Positions 40,997 through 49,176 of a stretch of 53,027 nucleotides of DNA are shown piece after piece; the stretch's first letter is position 1; every line of letters starts with the position of its first letter. The notes beneath the pieces were generated by a model, which ran no database searches, was not told the DNA's origin, and saw only the letters and a program-made list of their open reading frames with translations. The DNA is from a bacterium (GTDB taxonomy: Bacteria; Chlamydiota; Chlamydiia; Chlamydiales; SM23-39), in NCBI GenBank assembly GCA_021811265.1, contig JAJZPH010000009.1:1-53027 (forward strand), given 5' to 3'. The position numbers and the translations under genes are program-made.

Positions 40997-43054
40997 TTAA
41001 AAGAAAAGGCCGGTGGTCAAAAATTGCTGAACGCTTTCTTCTCCTGTTGGCCCTAGCACAGCTTCTCTCCAGATTTTGTCCTCTTGAAACAGCCTGGCAT
41101 CGAGTTTTTGCAATGCTTGTACTTCTTCATATTCGACAGTTCCTTCTTTAGCATCCAATAGAAGAGGAAGGATGTATTGAAAATCACGGATTTCACTTTG
41201 TGGGGTTTTGAAATCAGAGTGCTGTCTTCTCTCTAAAATCAACTTCTTAAAGAATTCCGGATTTGTTTCCTTGAGAAGCTGAAAAAAAGATTTTACTTCA
41301 TCGAGCCTCTCCGGATTGTTTGTTAGGAAGCGCTCAAAAAAAGCTTTTGCATTTGCGTATAGCAGATTGCCACGCACGTCTGATGTAAAAACTCTCGGTT
41401 GTACGGCAAGAAAGAAGTAGAGCTGCTTTGCTTTTTCGCAAGACTCTTTTGTTCCTTGCGAATCGTAAGCAAATGCCAAAGCAATTAGGTTGCGCACGCT
41501 TTGTTCGTAGTCTCCCTCCTGTAATCCTTTTTTGCTAAAAGTTTCAAACAAGAGCACTTCACTTGCTGCTCCATATTTTAACGTTAGAGCTCCTAGCATA
41601 GAAGATGCAAGTGCAACGCCTTGATTGCTCGCTTCTGTAAGGAAGAGTTTTGCTTTTTCAATGTTCCGATATTCTTCTGGAACCATTGCTACATCTTTTC
41701 GTGGATCTGTAAATCCTCTGCCTAGATCTCCTAAATAAAAAAGACCTAATTGGTAGGCAGCTTGTGCATGTTTTTCGTTAGCCGCTAATTCAAAATAGGT
41801 TTGGACCCTATCCCAATTTTTTTCATTTAGAGCAATAAGTCCCTTTTGGTAATAAACCTCACCAAGTTTTGTTCCGACATTATGACCACGTTTTTTTGCC
41901 TCTAATAAATGCTCTAAAGCATTTTCGTAGTCTTTCTGCTCTAAATAAAGGCATCCTTTTTGGAAATAGGCTTCACCGAGCTTTGGTTCGATTTGTTTGC
42001 AAAGCTCTTTATCTTTGATAAGCGACGCACGGCTTTCAGCAAAAAATAGAGAATCGACGGCGTCGTCATATTTTTTTTCTTCCAGAGAGAGGCAGCCCAA
42101 TTCATAACTACTGAGAATTTTGTGAAGGGAATCACCATCTGCTTGTTCGTTTACTGTTTGGAAAAGTTTTTTTGCTGCTTCTCTGTCTTGATTTTTGAGC
42201 TCCATAGCTCGCTGATATTGTGCTTCGATCAAATCTTGCTGAACCTCTTTTTTTTGCGGCTCATTGAGCCTAGCATCGGTGAAATTGTCTATCGCATCTT
42301 GAAATCTATGCTCTTGCAAGGCAATTTTTCCAAGGATAGGAGCGACATCGGGATATTGCTCGAGGCATTGTTCCAAATGACCTTTTGCCTTTGCATTCTC
42401 TTTTTCATCGAAGAGAATTTTTCCTAATTCATAATGTGTTCGTGCGCATTCTTCAGCAATGCCAAGGCCATTTTTTAATGCATCTTCCAATAGCTCTTTT
42501 CTTTTTGCAGGTTCAGGGCAAGTAAGAGCTTCTTTGTATTGAAAATGGGCGAGTTTTTTCTTTGCGCTTGCAATTTGAACGAGTAAATCATCAGGACGTA
42601 CACCTTGAGCGCTTTCTAATTCTTCTACGACCTTTTGCCATTGATTCGAAGTTGTCGTTTCATCGTTTTCGATGGGCCTCCGAAGGTTCAGTGCCCTCTG
42701 ATAAGCTCTTTCTTTCTTGTGCTCTGGAAGAATCAGATCTGCAATCTTGTCAGATTTTGTGCCTCTTTCTAATGATAACTGATAGAGTTTCTTCATAAAA
42801 GTATCTCTTCGTGCGCCAGAGACATTTTCCAGTGATTGGGCATTGATTTGTGATTCTTGTGCTTGATTGAGCAGGGTGCAAATCTTCTTTGCGGTGGTTT
42901 CGGGGTGCAACCCTAACTTTCGCGTGAATCTTTGCCTCCAATTGAAAGTGACTCGTGATAAGACTACTGTTTGTCCCTTCTCATCTTTCGCTGCAGCTGC
43001 AGAGATATAATCTTTATTACAAAACAAAGCACATACTAAAGATTTTATAAACAT
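40997..43054 (-). CDS. Long TPR/SEL1-repeat protein
   Basis: A 685-residue solenoid protein. The N-terminus (MFIKSLVCALFCNKDYISAAA) is weakly hydrophobic, too polar to be a sure signal. Repeats include HYELGKILFDEKENAKAKGHL, SYELGCLSLEEKKYDDAVDSL, AYFQKGCLYLEQKDYENALEHL, VYYQKGLIALNEKNWDRVQTYF and the SEL1-type AAYQLGLFYLGDLGRG...KAKLFLTEASNQGVALASSMLG. Such proteins bind partners and are common as effectors in amoeba-associated bacteria. It is an insertion relative to the chlamydial sppA-tlc-pgsA order. Terminated by the palindrome at 40962-40993. Confidence 0.85.
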   Translation of the reverse strand: MFIKSLVCALFCNKDYISAAAAKDEKGQTVVLSRVTFNWRQRFTRKLGLHPETTAKKICTLLNQAQESQINAQSLENVSGARRDTFMKKLYQLSLERGTKSDKIADLILPEHKKERAYQRALNLRRPIENDETTTSNQWQKVVEELESAQGVRPDDLLVQIASAKKKLAHFQYKEALTCPEPAKRKELLEDALKNGLGIAEECARTHYELGKILFDEKENAKAKGHLEQCLEQYPDVAPILGKIALQEHRFQDAIDNFTDARLNEPQKKEVQQDLIEAQYQRAMELKNQDREAAKKLFQTVNEQADGDSLHKILSSYELGCLSLEEKKYDDAVDSLFFAESRASLIKDKELCKQIEPKLGEAYFQKGCLYLEQKDYENALEHLLEAKKRGHNVGTKLGEVYYQKGLIALNEKNWDRVQTYFELAANEKHAQAAYQLGLFYLGDLGRGFTDPRKDVAMVPEEYRNIEKAKLFLTEASNQGVALASSMLGALTLKYGAASEVLLFETFSKKGLQEGDYEQSVRNLIALAFAYDSQGTKESCEKAKQLYFFLAVQPRVFTSDVRGNLLYANAKAFFERFLTNNPERLDEVKSFFQLLKETNPEFFKKLILERRQHSDFKTPQSEIRDFQYILPLLLDAKEGTVEYEEVQALQKLDARLFQEDKIWREAVLGPTGEESVQQFLTTGLFF

Positions 43055-43339
43055 TTTACATATCCATAAAGTTGTTTTTATTTGACAATAATTATAATTA
43101 AATATTTATTAATTGTAAATAAAAATAATAATAATCTGTAAAAAATAATTCGTTTTAAAAAAAATTGTAAACAAATAATTTAAAAAATTCTTTCGTTGTT
43201 CTTTGTAAGTGTGAATTTATTTTTTTAACAACTAAGTATTAGTAGTTTATGTTTTGACGTCAAAAGATGGTTGTCTGGATGAAAAAGAAAATTTTAAAAA
43301 GATTCAGAAGCGTGAAAAACTTTAAAGTTCTTGCCAATT
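43055..43339. other. Very AT-rich intergenic stretch
   Basis: 285 bases between the TPR/SEL1 gene start and the pgsA stop. 43080-43200 is almost pure A/T with short runs. It must hold the promoter of the TPR/SEL1 gene, but no convincing -35/-10 pair can be chosen. No small gene seen. Confidence 0.4.
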
Positions 43340-43864
43340 CTATGTTGGCAGCGATGTGGAACTGGAAAAAGAGCTCTTTGTCTGGAAAAGTTCTATAAAT
43401 GCCAAGAGGCTAAAGAGAAGAAAAAATCCATACACATACCAGGGAAATGCATAGTGAAACGCAAGGCCAAAAAGGACGCAGAACTGCAAGGCCGTTGCTA
43501 CTTTTCCCCAGCGGATCGCATGGAAAACGTAGGATTTCCAGCGTTTGGCATAGAGAAGATAGAGGCCGAAGAAAAAGAGGCAAAAATCCCTAGAGACTAC
43601 AATCAGGGCAGCTGCTAGAGAGATCTGCTTTTCTAAAAAAAAGATAGTTAAGACAAAATAGACAAAGAACTTGTCCATTGTAGGATCGAGAATAGCTCCT
43701 AGTTTCGAGGTTGTTTTCGAACGTCGCGCGAGATATCCATCGATACTATCTGTGCACATGGCAAGCAGAATAGAAAGTGCACGCATATACTCATTATCAA
43801 AGAGAAACAGAAAGGCAAGAGGGGCTCTCATTAAAGACAGAACGTTAGATAGAGTCCTCATCAT
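43340..43864 (-). CDS. pgsA: CDP-diacylglycerol-glycerol-3-phosphate phosphatidyltransferase
   Basis: A 174-residue integral membrane enzyme of the CDP-alcohol phosphatidyltransferase family. The catalytic motif DSIDGYLARRSKTTSKLGAI-LDPTMDK has all the required Asp residues of D-G-x2-A-R-x8-G-x3-D-x3-D. About four to five membrane segments follow. It makes phosphatidylglycerophosphate. No ribosome site is obvious at ATG 43864. It matches CT496 in position. Confidence 0.9.
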   Translation of the reverse strand: MMRTLSNVLSLMRAPLAFLFLFDNEYMRALSILLAMCTDSIDGYLARRSKTTSKLGAILDPTMDKFFVYFVLTIFFLEKQISLAAALIVVSRDFCLFFFGLYLLYAKRWKSYVFHAIRWGKVATALQFCVLFGLAFHYAFPWYVYGFFLLFSLLAFIELFQTKSSFSSSTSLPT

Positions 43865-43932
43865 AAAATCTTTTTTTTTGTTACAAAAAGGTTATTCTAT
43901 TCGTTTTTTCTTTTTTTTTATAGGAAATAGGA

Positions 43933-44091
43933 TATACCCAAAGAACTTGGAAAATCGATTTTTGAAGCTACGCGAAAATCCTCGCGGTTGGAAGATCGCA
44001 AACTACCCAATATTAATGAGTACGGGGTGGTTTACGATCCCCGAGTTTTTGGCATGCTCCAGAAACCGATTTTCCAAGTTCTTTGGGTATA
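43933..44091. repeat. Second full copy of the palindromic element
   Basis: 159 bases with outer arms TATACCCAAAGAACTTGG / CCAAGTTCTTTGGGTATA (18 of 18). The base that differs from the other copy (TATACAC versus TATACCC) has changed on both arms, so pairing is kept. The inner stem is GTAAACCACCCCG-type, with one-sided changes. It lies between pgsA and tlc; its last base touches the tlc stop codon (44092-44094). Confidence 0.88.
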
Positions 44092-45672
44092 CTAAGAATT
44101 CTGCTCTTCGCGAACAAACTTCTCTTCTGGAGCAGCAGCAGAGGGCTCGCCTTCTGCCTCTTTTTGTGGGGCAAGAGCGTTGAACTGCTTTCCCAAAGAG
44201 ATGCTGGATGCAATCCAGCCAATCACGATGAAAAAGAAGATGATTCCTACATAAGGAGTTGCAGCAGTAAGTGTCGAGAGTGCAATCAAGAGACTTTGAT
44301 GGATGACCGATCCGCCCGATTTGCCGATTCTGGAAGCCACGCCATCGATGGCGGCTTTTCCTTTTCTCTTGCTCTCAGAGCTCAAGGGAATGAAGGCAAT
44401 TTCTTTCGTTGCATCGAAAAGAGTGTATTTGGAAGCCCTCGCCATGCAGTTTTGCATGCTTCCGAAAAAGACGCAGAGAGCAAGCGGAGAGTAGTGTAAA
44501 AAGGAGGAAATGGAAGCGAGAAGAGAAGAGGATTGTAAAATCGAACAGAGGAAAAATGCGATGCCGGTTGCGAGCACTACGATAGGAGTAAACAGAGCCG
44601 AAAAGGTCCAGCCAAACTTGCGAAGAAAATTGCTAGAGACAAAAGTAGCAATGCTCGTTGCCAGTATTCCCATAAAAATCTGCACATGGCCCATATAGGC
44701 AAAGTAATCTGCAGGAAGAGGGTAGAGGCTTTTAACCTGATTTTTCCAGAGCACCTCGGTCAGATTGATGGTGATGTTATAGGCAAGAACAATGATGGCA
44801 ATGCAGATGAGATATTTGGAGCCGGCAAGATAGGAAAAGTTTTTCTTTAATGAGAGTTTTTCCTTTTTAGGTGGTGGGATTGCTACATTATTTGTCATGC
44901 GTACAGCTGGAATAGGAAATACATTGGAATGGAGATGGCGGAAGATCAGCATGATTCCCGCTCCGATGATGAGGATAAGAATGGTGAGGTAAAAAATCGA
45001 TTGGTCCCAGGCATTGTTTCCAAAGAAAAAATTTGGATTGTAGGGAGTGGAGGAGAGAAAGAGAGTGGTATTACCGGAAAAAATATTGGAAAAATTGGCG
45101 CCCACTCCTAAAAGGGGATAGAAGCGTTTGGCTTCCGGAACGGAAATCACATCGTTGGCAAATCCCCAGAAAAGAACGGTCAAAATAAAGGTTCCCCACA
45201 TCTCTGACATGACGTAAAAAAGGGTCAACGTCCAGTTCTGCAAAAGAGCAATCAATCCTTTGCATCCTTGGGGTAAAATAGTGCTGAGCTTTTCTGCAAG
45301 TGAATGCAAGTGAATCGTTTCGCGTAAAGGATAGAGAACAAAGGTAAAGGCGGCAAAGAAAACCAAGAAAATACTAATCATCCAATAGACCACCTTATCA
45401 CGGCTAAAGCGGTTGCAAAGGCCGGAGTAAATAAAGCTAAAAATAAATGCCGTGGGAAGCATGACCCATACTTTAATAAAAGGAAGGGCTTCAGCGCCGG
45501 AATCGGGTGCTGTGACAACGAGTGCATCTTTGACTGCCCGCAGCATGTTGTATACAAAGGCAATCAAAAAGAAAATCAACAACATGGGAATAAATTTTTT
45601 ATATTCCCCACCATAAATTGGCCAGAAAAGGGAACGAAGAGCCCCGCTTTTTTGTTGCGTATTAGAGGACAT
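44092..45672 (-). CDS. tlc: ADP/ATP translocase (nucleotide transporter, NTT family)
   Basis: A 526-residue carrier with about 12 membrane segments. The N-terminal LRAVKDALVVTAPDSGAEALPFIKVW is the NTT signature with the Lys needed for transport. Such proteins exchange host ATP for ADP (Npt1 type) or import several nucleotides with protons (Npt2 type); the sequence alone does not tell which. It resembles C. trachomatis CT495 in position next to pgsA/sppA. AAAGGA precedes ATG 45672. The stop TAG abuts the palindromic element, so insertion may have set the present C-terminus (EEKFVREEQNS). Confidence 0.95.
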   Translation of the reverse strand: MSSNTQQKSGALRSLFWPIYGGEYKKFIPMLLIFFLIAFVYNMLRAVKDALVVTAPDSGAEALPFIKVWVMLPTAFIFSFIYSGLCNRFSRDKVVYWMISIFLVFFAAFTFVLYPLRETIHLHSLAEKLSTILPQGCKGLIALLQNWTLTLFYVMSEMWGTFILTVLFWGFANDVISVPEAKRFYPLLGVGANFSNIFSGNTTLFLSSTPYNPNFFFGNNAWDQSIFYLTILILIIGAGIMLIFRHLHSNVFPIPAVRMTNNVAIPPPKKEKLSLKKNFSYLAGSKYLICIAIIVLAYNITINLTEVLWKNQVKSLYPLPADYFAYMGHVQIFMGILATSIATFVSSNFLRKFGWTFSALFTPIVVLATGIAFFLCSILQSSSLLASISSFLHYSPLALCVFFGSMQNCMARASKYTLFDATKEIAFIPLSSESKRKGKAAIDGVASRIGKSGGSVIHQSLLIALSTLTAATPYVGIIFFFIVIGWIASSISLGKQFNALAPQKEAEGEPSAAAPEEKFVREEQNS

Positions 45673-45890
45673 AGGAGTCCTTTAGTTGTTGAAAAGAAAA
45701 GATTACACCTGCCACTGGCAAGAAGAATGTTTTTTTACGCACGCTTTTTTTGGGGCGAAACCTTCTTTGGGTGAATCCTAGATTATAGTGGAAGAAGCTT
45801 ATTTTTCAAAGGTCTCTTTTTTCTTTCCCTATAGTCCATTTTTTTGAAAACAAGCGACTAATCTGTAATGAGATAAAAAACAAAACCTCC

Positions 45891-47099
45891 TTATTTTTTA
45901 TTTGAAACATTGCTGAGTGCATCGATCCCTGGAAGATGGCCCTCTTCGATCAGTTCCAAAGAGGCTCCTCCACCTGTGGATAGGTGGGTAAAGCGGCCCG
46001 AGAGATCTAGTTTTGCAATAGAGGCCAGAGAGTCTCCTCCTCCGACAATTCTCGTGGATGAAAGAGAGGCGAGAGCTGTTGCGATGCTATCTGTTCCAGT
46101 GGAAAATTTTGGAAATTCATAGACCCCAAGAGGGCCATTCCAAAAAATCGTGGCAGCAGTTGGCAGCTCTTCTTTCCACACCTGGCAGGTTTTAGGACCA
46201 ATGTCCAAACCCTGCCAATGTTCTGGCACTCCATCTTTTGTAGAAACGATCCTGGTTGTCGCATCATTTGTGAAAGAATCTGCGACCACAAGATCGACAG
46301 GAAGCCTGATTTTATCTTTGATTTGCTTTTCCTTGAAAAGTGCTTGTATTTTGGGAACAAGGGCTTGTTCGGAAAGCGAGGATCCAATGGGAATGTTTTG
46401 TGCTTGTAAAAAGGGAAAGACCATGCCTCCGCCGAGAAAGAGCCTATCTACTTTTTGCAACAGCTGCAATACAACACCCATTTTGGAAGAGAGTTTGGCG
46501 CCGCCGATGATCGCAAAAAAAGGATGCTTGGGCGTTTCTAACAAACCGCTTAAAAAAAAGATCTCTTTTTGCATCAAACATCCCGCAGCGGACTTATTTG
46601 GGAAATATTTGGGAACTTCAGTAATAGAAGAATGGGCTCTGTGAGCTGCCCCAAAAGCATCGTTGACATAGAAATCGGCGAGTTGGCTTAGTTTTTTTGC
46701 AAAAGAGGGATCTTGCTTGGGATCTTCTTCTGCAGGATAAAAACGTAAATTTTCGAGCAGAAGAATTTCTTTTGGCTTTAACTTTTGTGCTTTTTTTTCT
46801 GCCTCAGGTCCGATGCAATCTTCGGCAAAGAAGACCTCTTGGTGTAAAAGTTCGCCCAGATGTTTTGCGATGGGAGCTAAGGAAAAAGTTTTATCTTTTT
46901 TCCCCTCCGGCCTTCCCAAATGGCTCATCAGGATAAGCGCGGCTCCTTTTTCCAGAATTTTTTCAATAGAGGGAAGCGTTGCTCTGATGCGGCTATCATC
47001 AAGGATCTTTCCGAGCTTCATCGGAACGTTAAAATCTACGCGCATGAGAACTTTTTTCCCTTGCAGAGGAAGATCTTCCAGTTTGAGTTTTTGCACCAT
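45891..47099 (-). CDS. pgk: Phosphoglycerate kinase
   Basis: A 402-residue glycolytic enzyme converting 1,3-bisphosphoglycerate and ADP to 3-phosphoglycerate and ATP. Motifs: KKVLMRVDFNVPM, ILMSHLGRPEG, ENLRFYPAEE, FYVNDAFGAAHRAHSS, AIIGGAKLSSKM, FWNGPLGVYE and ending STGGGASLELIE. ATG 47099 has a GGAGG site at 47106-47110; the extra upstream frame is discarded. Monocistronic as far as seen. Confidence 0.96.
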   Translation of the reverse strand: MVQKLKLEDLPLQGKKVLMRVDFNVPMKLGKILDDSRIRATLPSIEKILEKGAALILMSHLGRPEGKKDKTFSLAPIAKHLGELLHQEVFFAEDCIGPEAEKKAQKLKPKEILLLENLRFYPAEEDPKQDPSFAKKLSQLADFYVNDAFGAAHRAHSSITEVPKYFPNKSAAGCLMQKEIFFLSGLLETPKHPFFAIIGGAKLSSKMGVVLQLLQKVDRLFLGGGMVFPFLQAQNIPIGSSLSEQALVPKIQALFKEKQIKDKIRLPVDLVVADSFTNDATTRIVSTKDGVPEHWQGLDIGPKTCQVWKEELPTAATIFWNGPLGVYEFPKFSTGTDSIATALASLSSTRIVGGGDSLASIAKLDLSGRFTHLSTGGGASLELIEEGHLPGIDALSNVSNKK

Positions 47100-47214
47100 C
47101 TTGCACCTCCGAAAATGTTTCATCAATGTTATCAGCTAAGGACTCGAGAGCTGCGCTCTTCCCAGAAGGATTGCTCTTTGGAAACCCAGTTTTAGGTTTT
47201 CAAAGGGATCTCCT

Positions 47215-47598
47215 TCAAGAAACAAAATGCCCTTTTTCTAAGCCAATATCAACAAGATCATCAATTGTTTTGCTTATGGACTTGTGCATTTCTTTTGCCA
47301 CTTTTGCAACACTATAGTGACGCTCGCTTGTTGTGCGATATGCGATGTTTCCCTTGAAGTCTGCTTTTTTGATAGGTTCCGGAACAGGTTCTCCATTTTT
47401 AAGATATAGTGCAACAGCGCCCTCTATTGCTTCTTTGATGAGTTGCATGCCTTCTTCGATGCTTTCTGCATCAGTACAAACACCGGGAAGCTCATTAACT
47501 CTAATAATGAAATACCGATGCCCATTGGACGTTTCTGTTTCAATGGTATATGTCCAATCAAGATTTAGATAATAACCTAGTTTCTTCTTAGTATTCAT
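47215..47598 (-). CDS. hicB: HicB-family antitoxin
   Basis: A 127-residue antitoxin. The N-terminal partial RNase-H fold (YFIIRVNELPGVCTDAESIE followed by EGMQLIKEAIEGAVALYLKNGEPVPEP) binds and blocks HicA. The C-terminal part (SVAKVAKEMHKSISKTIDDLVD) is a likely DNA-binding segment. It overlaps hicA by 11 bases and is the second gene, the standard hicA-hicB order. Confidence 0.9.
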   Translation of the reverse strand: MNTKKKLGYYLNLDWTYTIETETSNGHRYFIIRVNELPGVCTDAESIEEGMQLIKEAIEGAVALYLKNGEPVPEPIKKADFKGNIAYRTTSERHYSVAKVAKEMHKSISKTIDDLVDIGLEKGHFVS

Positions 47599-47818
47599 GG
47601 TCCCTCAATATTTCCTTTAAGTCCCTCATCTGGTACGGCAATAGCTGACTGCGCCGTTTAATCGACACGTTCTTAATGTAGCCATTTTTTCTAAATATGT
47701 GATGAGAGCCTCTAATTTTTAATTCAAAGCCTAGGTGAAAAAGAACGTTTTTGGCTTCTTCGTAAGAGGTGTTTTTTCCTTCTAAGATCTTCTGTATTAG
47801 CTTTTGCCACTGGCTCAT
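47588..47818 (-). CDS. hicA: HicA-family mRNA interferase toxin
   Basis: A 76-residue toxin with the double-stranded-RNA-binding-like fold: FHLGFELKIRGSHHIFRKNG with the catalytic His in GSHH, then SIKRRSQLLPYQMRDLKEIL. HicA cleaves mRNAs when unbound. ATG 47818 is chosen; GTG 47824 would add two residues. Neither has a ribosome site, and the predicted transcription start falls on or next to the ATG, so the message may be leaderless. Confidence 0.88.
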   Translation of the reverse strand: MSQWQKLIQKILEGKNTSYEEAKNVLFHLGFELKIRGSHHIFRKNGYIKNVSIKRRSQLLPYQMRDLKEILRDHEY

Positions 47819-47824
47819 ATTCAC

Positions 47825-47854
47825 ATGATATCATTATTGATATCGCAGTGTCAA
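47825..47854 (-). promoter_or_regulatory. hicAB promoter with palindromic operator
   Basis: Minus strand TTGACA (47854-47849, perfect -35), 18 bases, TATCAT (47830-47825). Between and across the -10 lies GATATC-ATTATT-GATATC (47827-47844), a symmetric site placed where HicB could repress its own promoter. Confidence 0.7.
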
Positions 47855-47882
47855 GAGGCTTTCCTTTCATTAGCAACTTCCT

Positions 47883-48635
47883 TTAAAAAAGAGAAGAGAA
47901 GGGATTTGCAGCCTGCTCGAAGCTCTTTCCCCGTTTGCGTTTGCGCAGTTCGACTTCAATGGAGAATCGCAAATCCTGATCAAAATCTTTTTTCAATGCC
48001 CAATGCAGATATTCAAGGGGGATTTCATCAAACCTTCTTCCTTTGTACTTTCCAAGAGGCATTGTCTTGATCTGTATGGGCTTTTCTAGGCGAGTAAGAA
48101 GCTCTTTAGTAGTTTTAAAAGGGGAGGAGAGATGTTTGAAAATTTCGATATTGACAATCACGTCGCTCATAGCGCGATGAGCGCCTTCTGGCTCGATATT
48201 GAAATGTTTTCTGAGCTGCTCAAGAGAGTTGGAAGGACTTTCTCCATAGAGCCTTGCCAGCCGCAGTGTGTCGATGGAGATGAGAGAAGGAAGAGAAGAT
48301 GGAATCTGTGCGCGTTTTGCTTCTTCTGTTAAAAGAGCAATGTCAAAACCGATGCCGTGGCCTACAAGAATATGCTTGTCGATGAACTTAAGCAAAGCGG
48401 GGAGAATCTCTTGGACTTTTGGCTTGTTCTGGACCATGTCTTGAGAAATGTGGTGGATCTCCTGAGATGCTGCGGAAATAGTGCAACCCGGATCGATGAG
48501 GCTTTCCATTGAATCGAGAATCTCTTGAAAAGTGAATTTTACAGCAGCGATTTCAATGACGCGGTCCGACTCTGTGTCAAGCCCAGTAGCTTCGCAATCG
48601 ATACAAACAAAGACATCGTGAGAAAGTAGGTTCAT
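47883..48635 (-). CDS. DnaQ-like 3'-5' exonuclease with C-terminal DUF3820-type domain
   Basis: A 250-residue protein. The exonuclease domain (1-175) has DCEATGLDTESDRVIEIA (D13, E15), LVGHGIGFDIALL and HRAMSDV, a complete DEDDh active site. The C-terminal segment (about 185-250: MPLGKYKGRRFDEIPLEYLHWALK) is the small DUF3820-like fold often fused to such exonucleases. It is likely a proofreading-type or RNA/DNA repair nuclease; whether it serves DNA polymerase III is not shown. Order dnaQ-tsaE-CT538-like resembles CT536-CT538. Confidence 0.9.
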   Translation of the reverse strand: MNLLSHDVFVCIDCEATGLDTESDRVIEIAAVKFTFQEILDSMESLIDPGCTISAASQEIHHISQDMVQNKPKVQEILPALLKFIDKHILVGHGIGFDIALLTEEAKRAQIPSSLPSLISIDTLRLARLYGESPSNSLEQLRKHFNIEPEGAHRAMSDVIVNIEIFKHLSSPFKTTKELLTRLEKPIQIKTMPLGKYKGRRFDEIPLEYLHWALKKDFDQDLRFSIEVELRKRKRGKSFEQAANPFSSLF

Positions 48636-48705
48636 GTGCGCTTTCTTTCTATATCCAAACCCTGAGGAAAATTTGTTTGGCTATGTTTGTAAGAAAAATA
48701 ATGGA

Positions 48706-49176
48706 TCAAACAGAAAAAAGCGACAATTTTCGGCTCTCTTGATCTACATGCAAAATTTCTAAAACTAAAGATGCAAAGGGTAGCAGAGGGAGAATGCACT
48801 CTGCCCATTCGATCAAGCAGATTCCCGATTGAAAAAAATATTCGTCAAAACCCATAGCTAGAAACTCTTGCTGACTCTGGATACGATAGAGATCAAAATG
48901 ATAAATGGGGGGATTGGTTTCTAAAACATGCAGGTAGGTAAAGGTGGGGCTCTGAATTTCCTCTGGCAAAAAGGAGGGAAAGAGGGCTTGGACAAGGCCC
49001 TTGATGAGCGTTGTTTTTCCAGCTCCCAGATCTCCGATCAGAGCGAGTATAGAATTGGGTTTGAGCAAGGGGGCAATAACACTTCCATGACGCAGAGTCT
49101 CTTCTGGCGAGGTAGAAACAAACTGATGTAGAGGGTGGAGCTCCCTATTTTTCTTCAGAAGTCCAACGCTGCACAT
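48706..49176 (-). CDS. tsaE: TsaE, tRNA threonylcarbamoyladenosine ATPase
   Basis: A 156-residue P-loop ATPase: LALIGDLGAGKTTLIKGL (Walker A), SPTFTYLHVLE, IYHFDLYRI and CLIEWAE, all TsaE marks. With TsaB and TsaD it makes t6A37 in tRNAs reading ANN codons. ATG 49176 lies inside the end of the upstream gene (32-base overlap), so translation is probably coupled; the true start may be slightly different. Confidence 0.93.
   Translation of the reverse strand: MCSVGLLKKNRELHPLHQFVSTSPEETLRHGSVIAPLLKPNSILALIGDLGAGKTTLIKGLVQALFPSFLPEEIQSPTFTYLHVLETNPPIYHFDLYRIQSQQEFLAMGFDEYFFQSGICLIEWAECILPLLPFASLVLEILHVDQESRKLSLFSV

Noticed and set aside
43671-44183. 170-codon plus-strand frame spanning pgsA and the palindromic element
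   Set aside because: It crosses an antisense gene, a repeat and another antisense gene end; an artefact.
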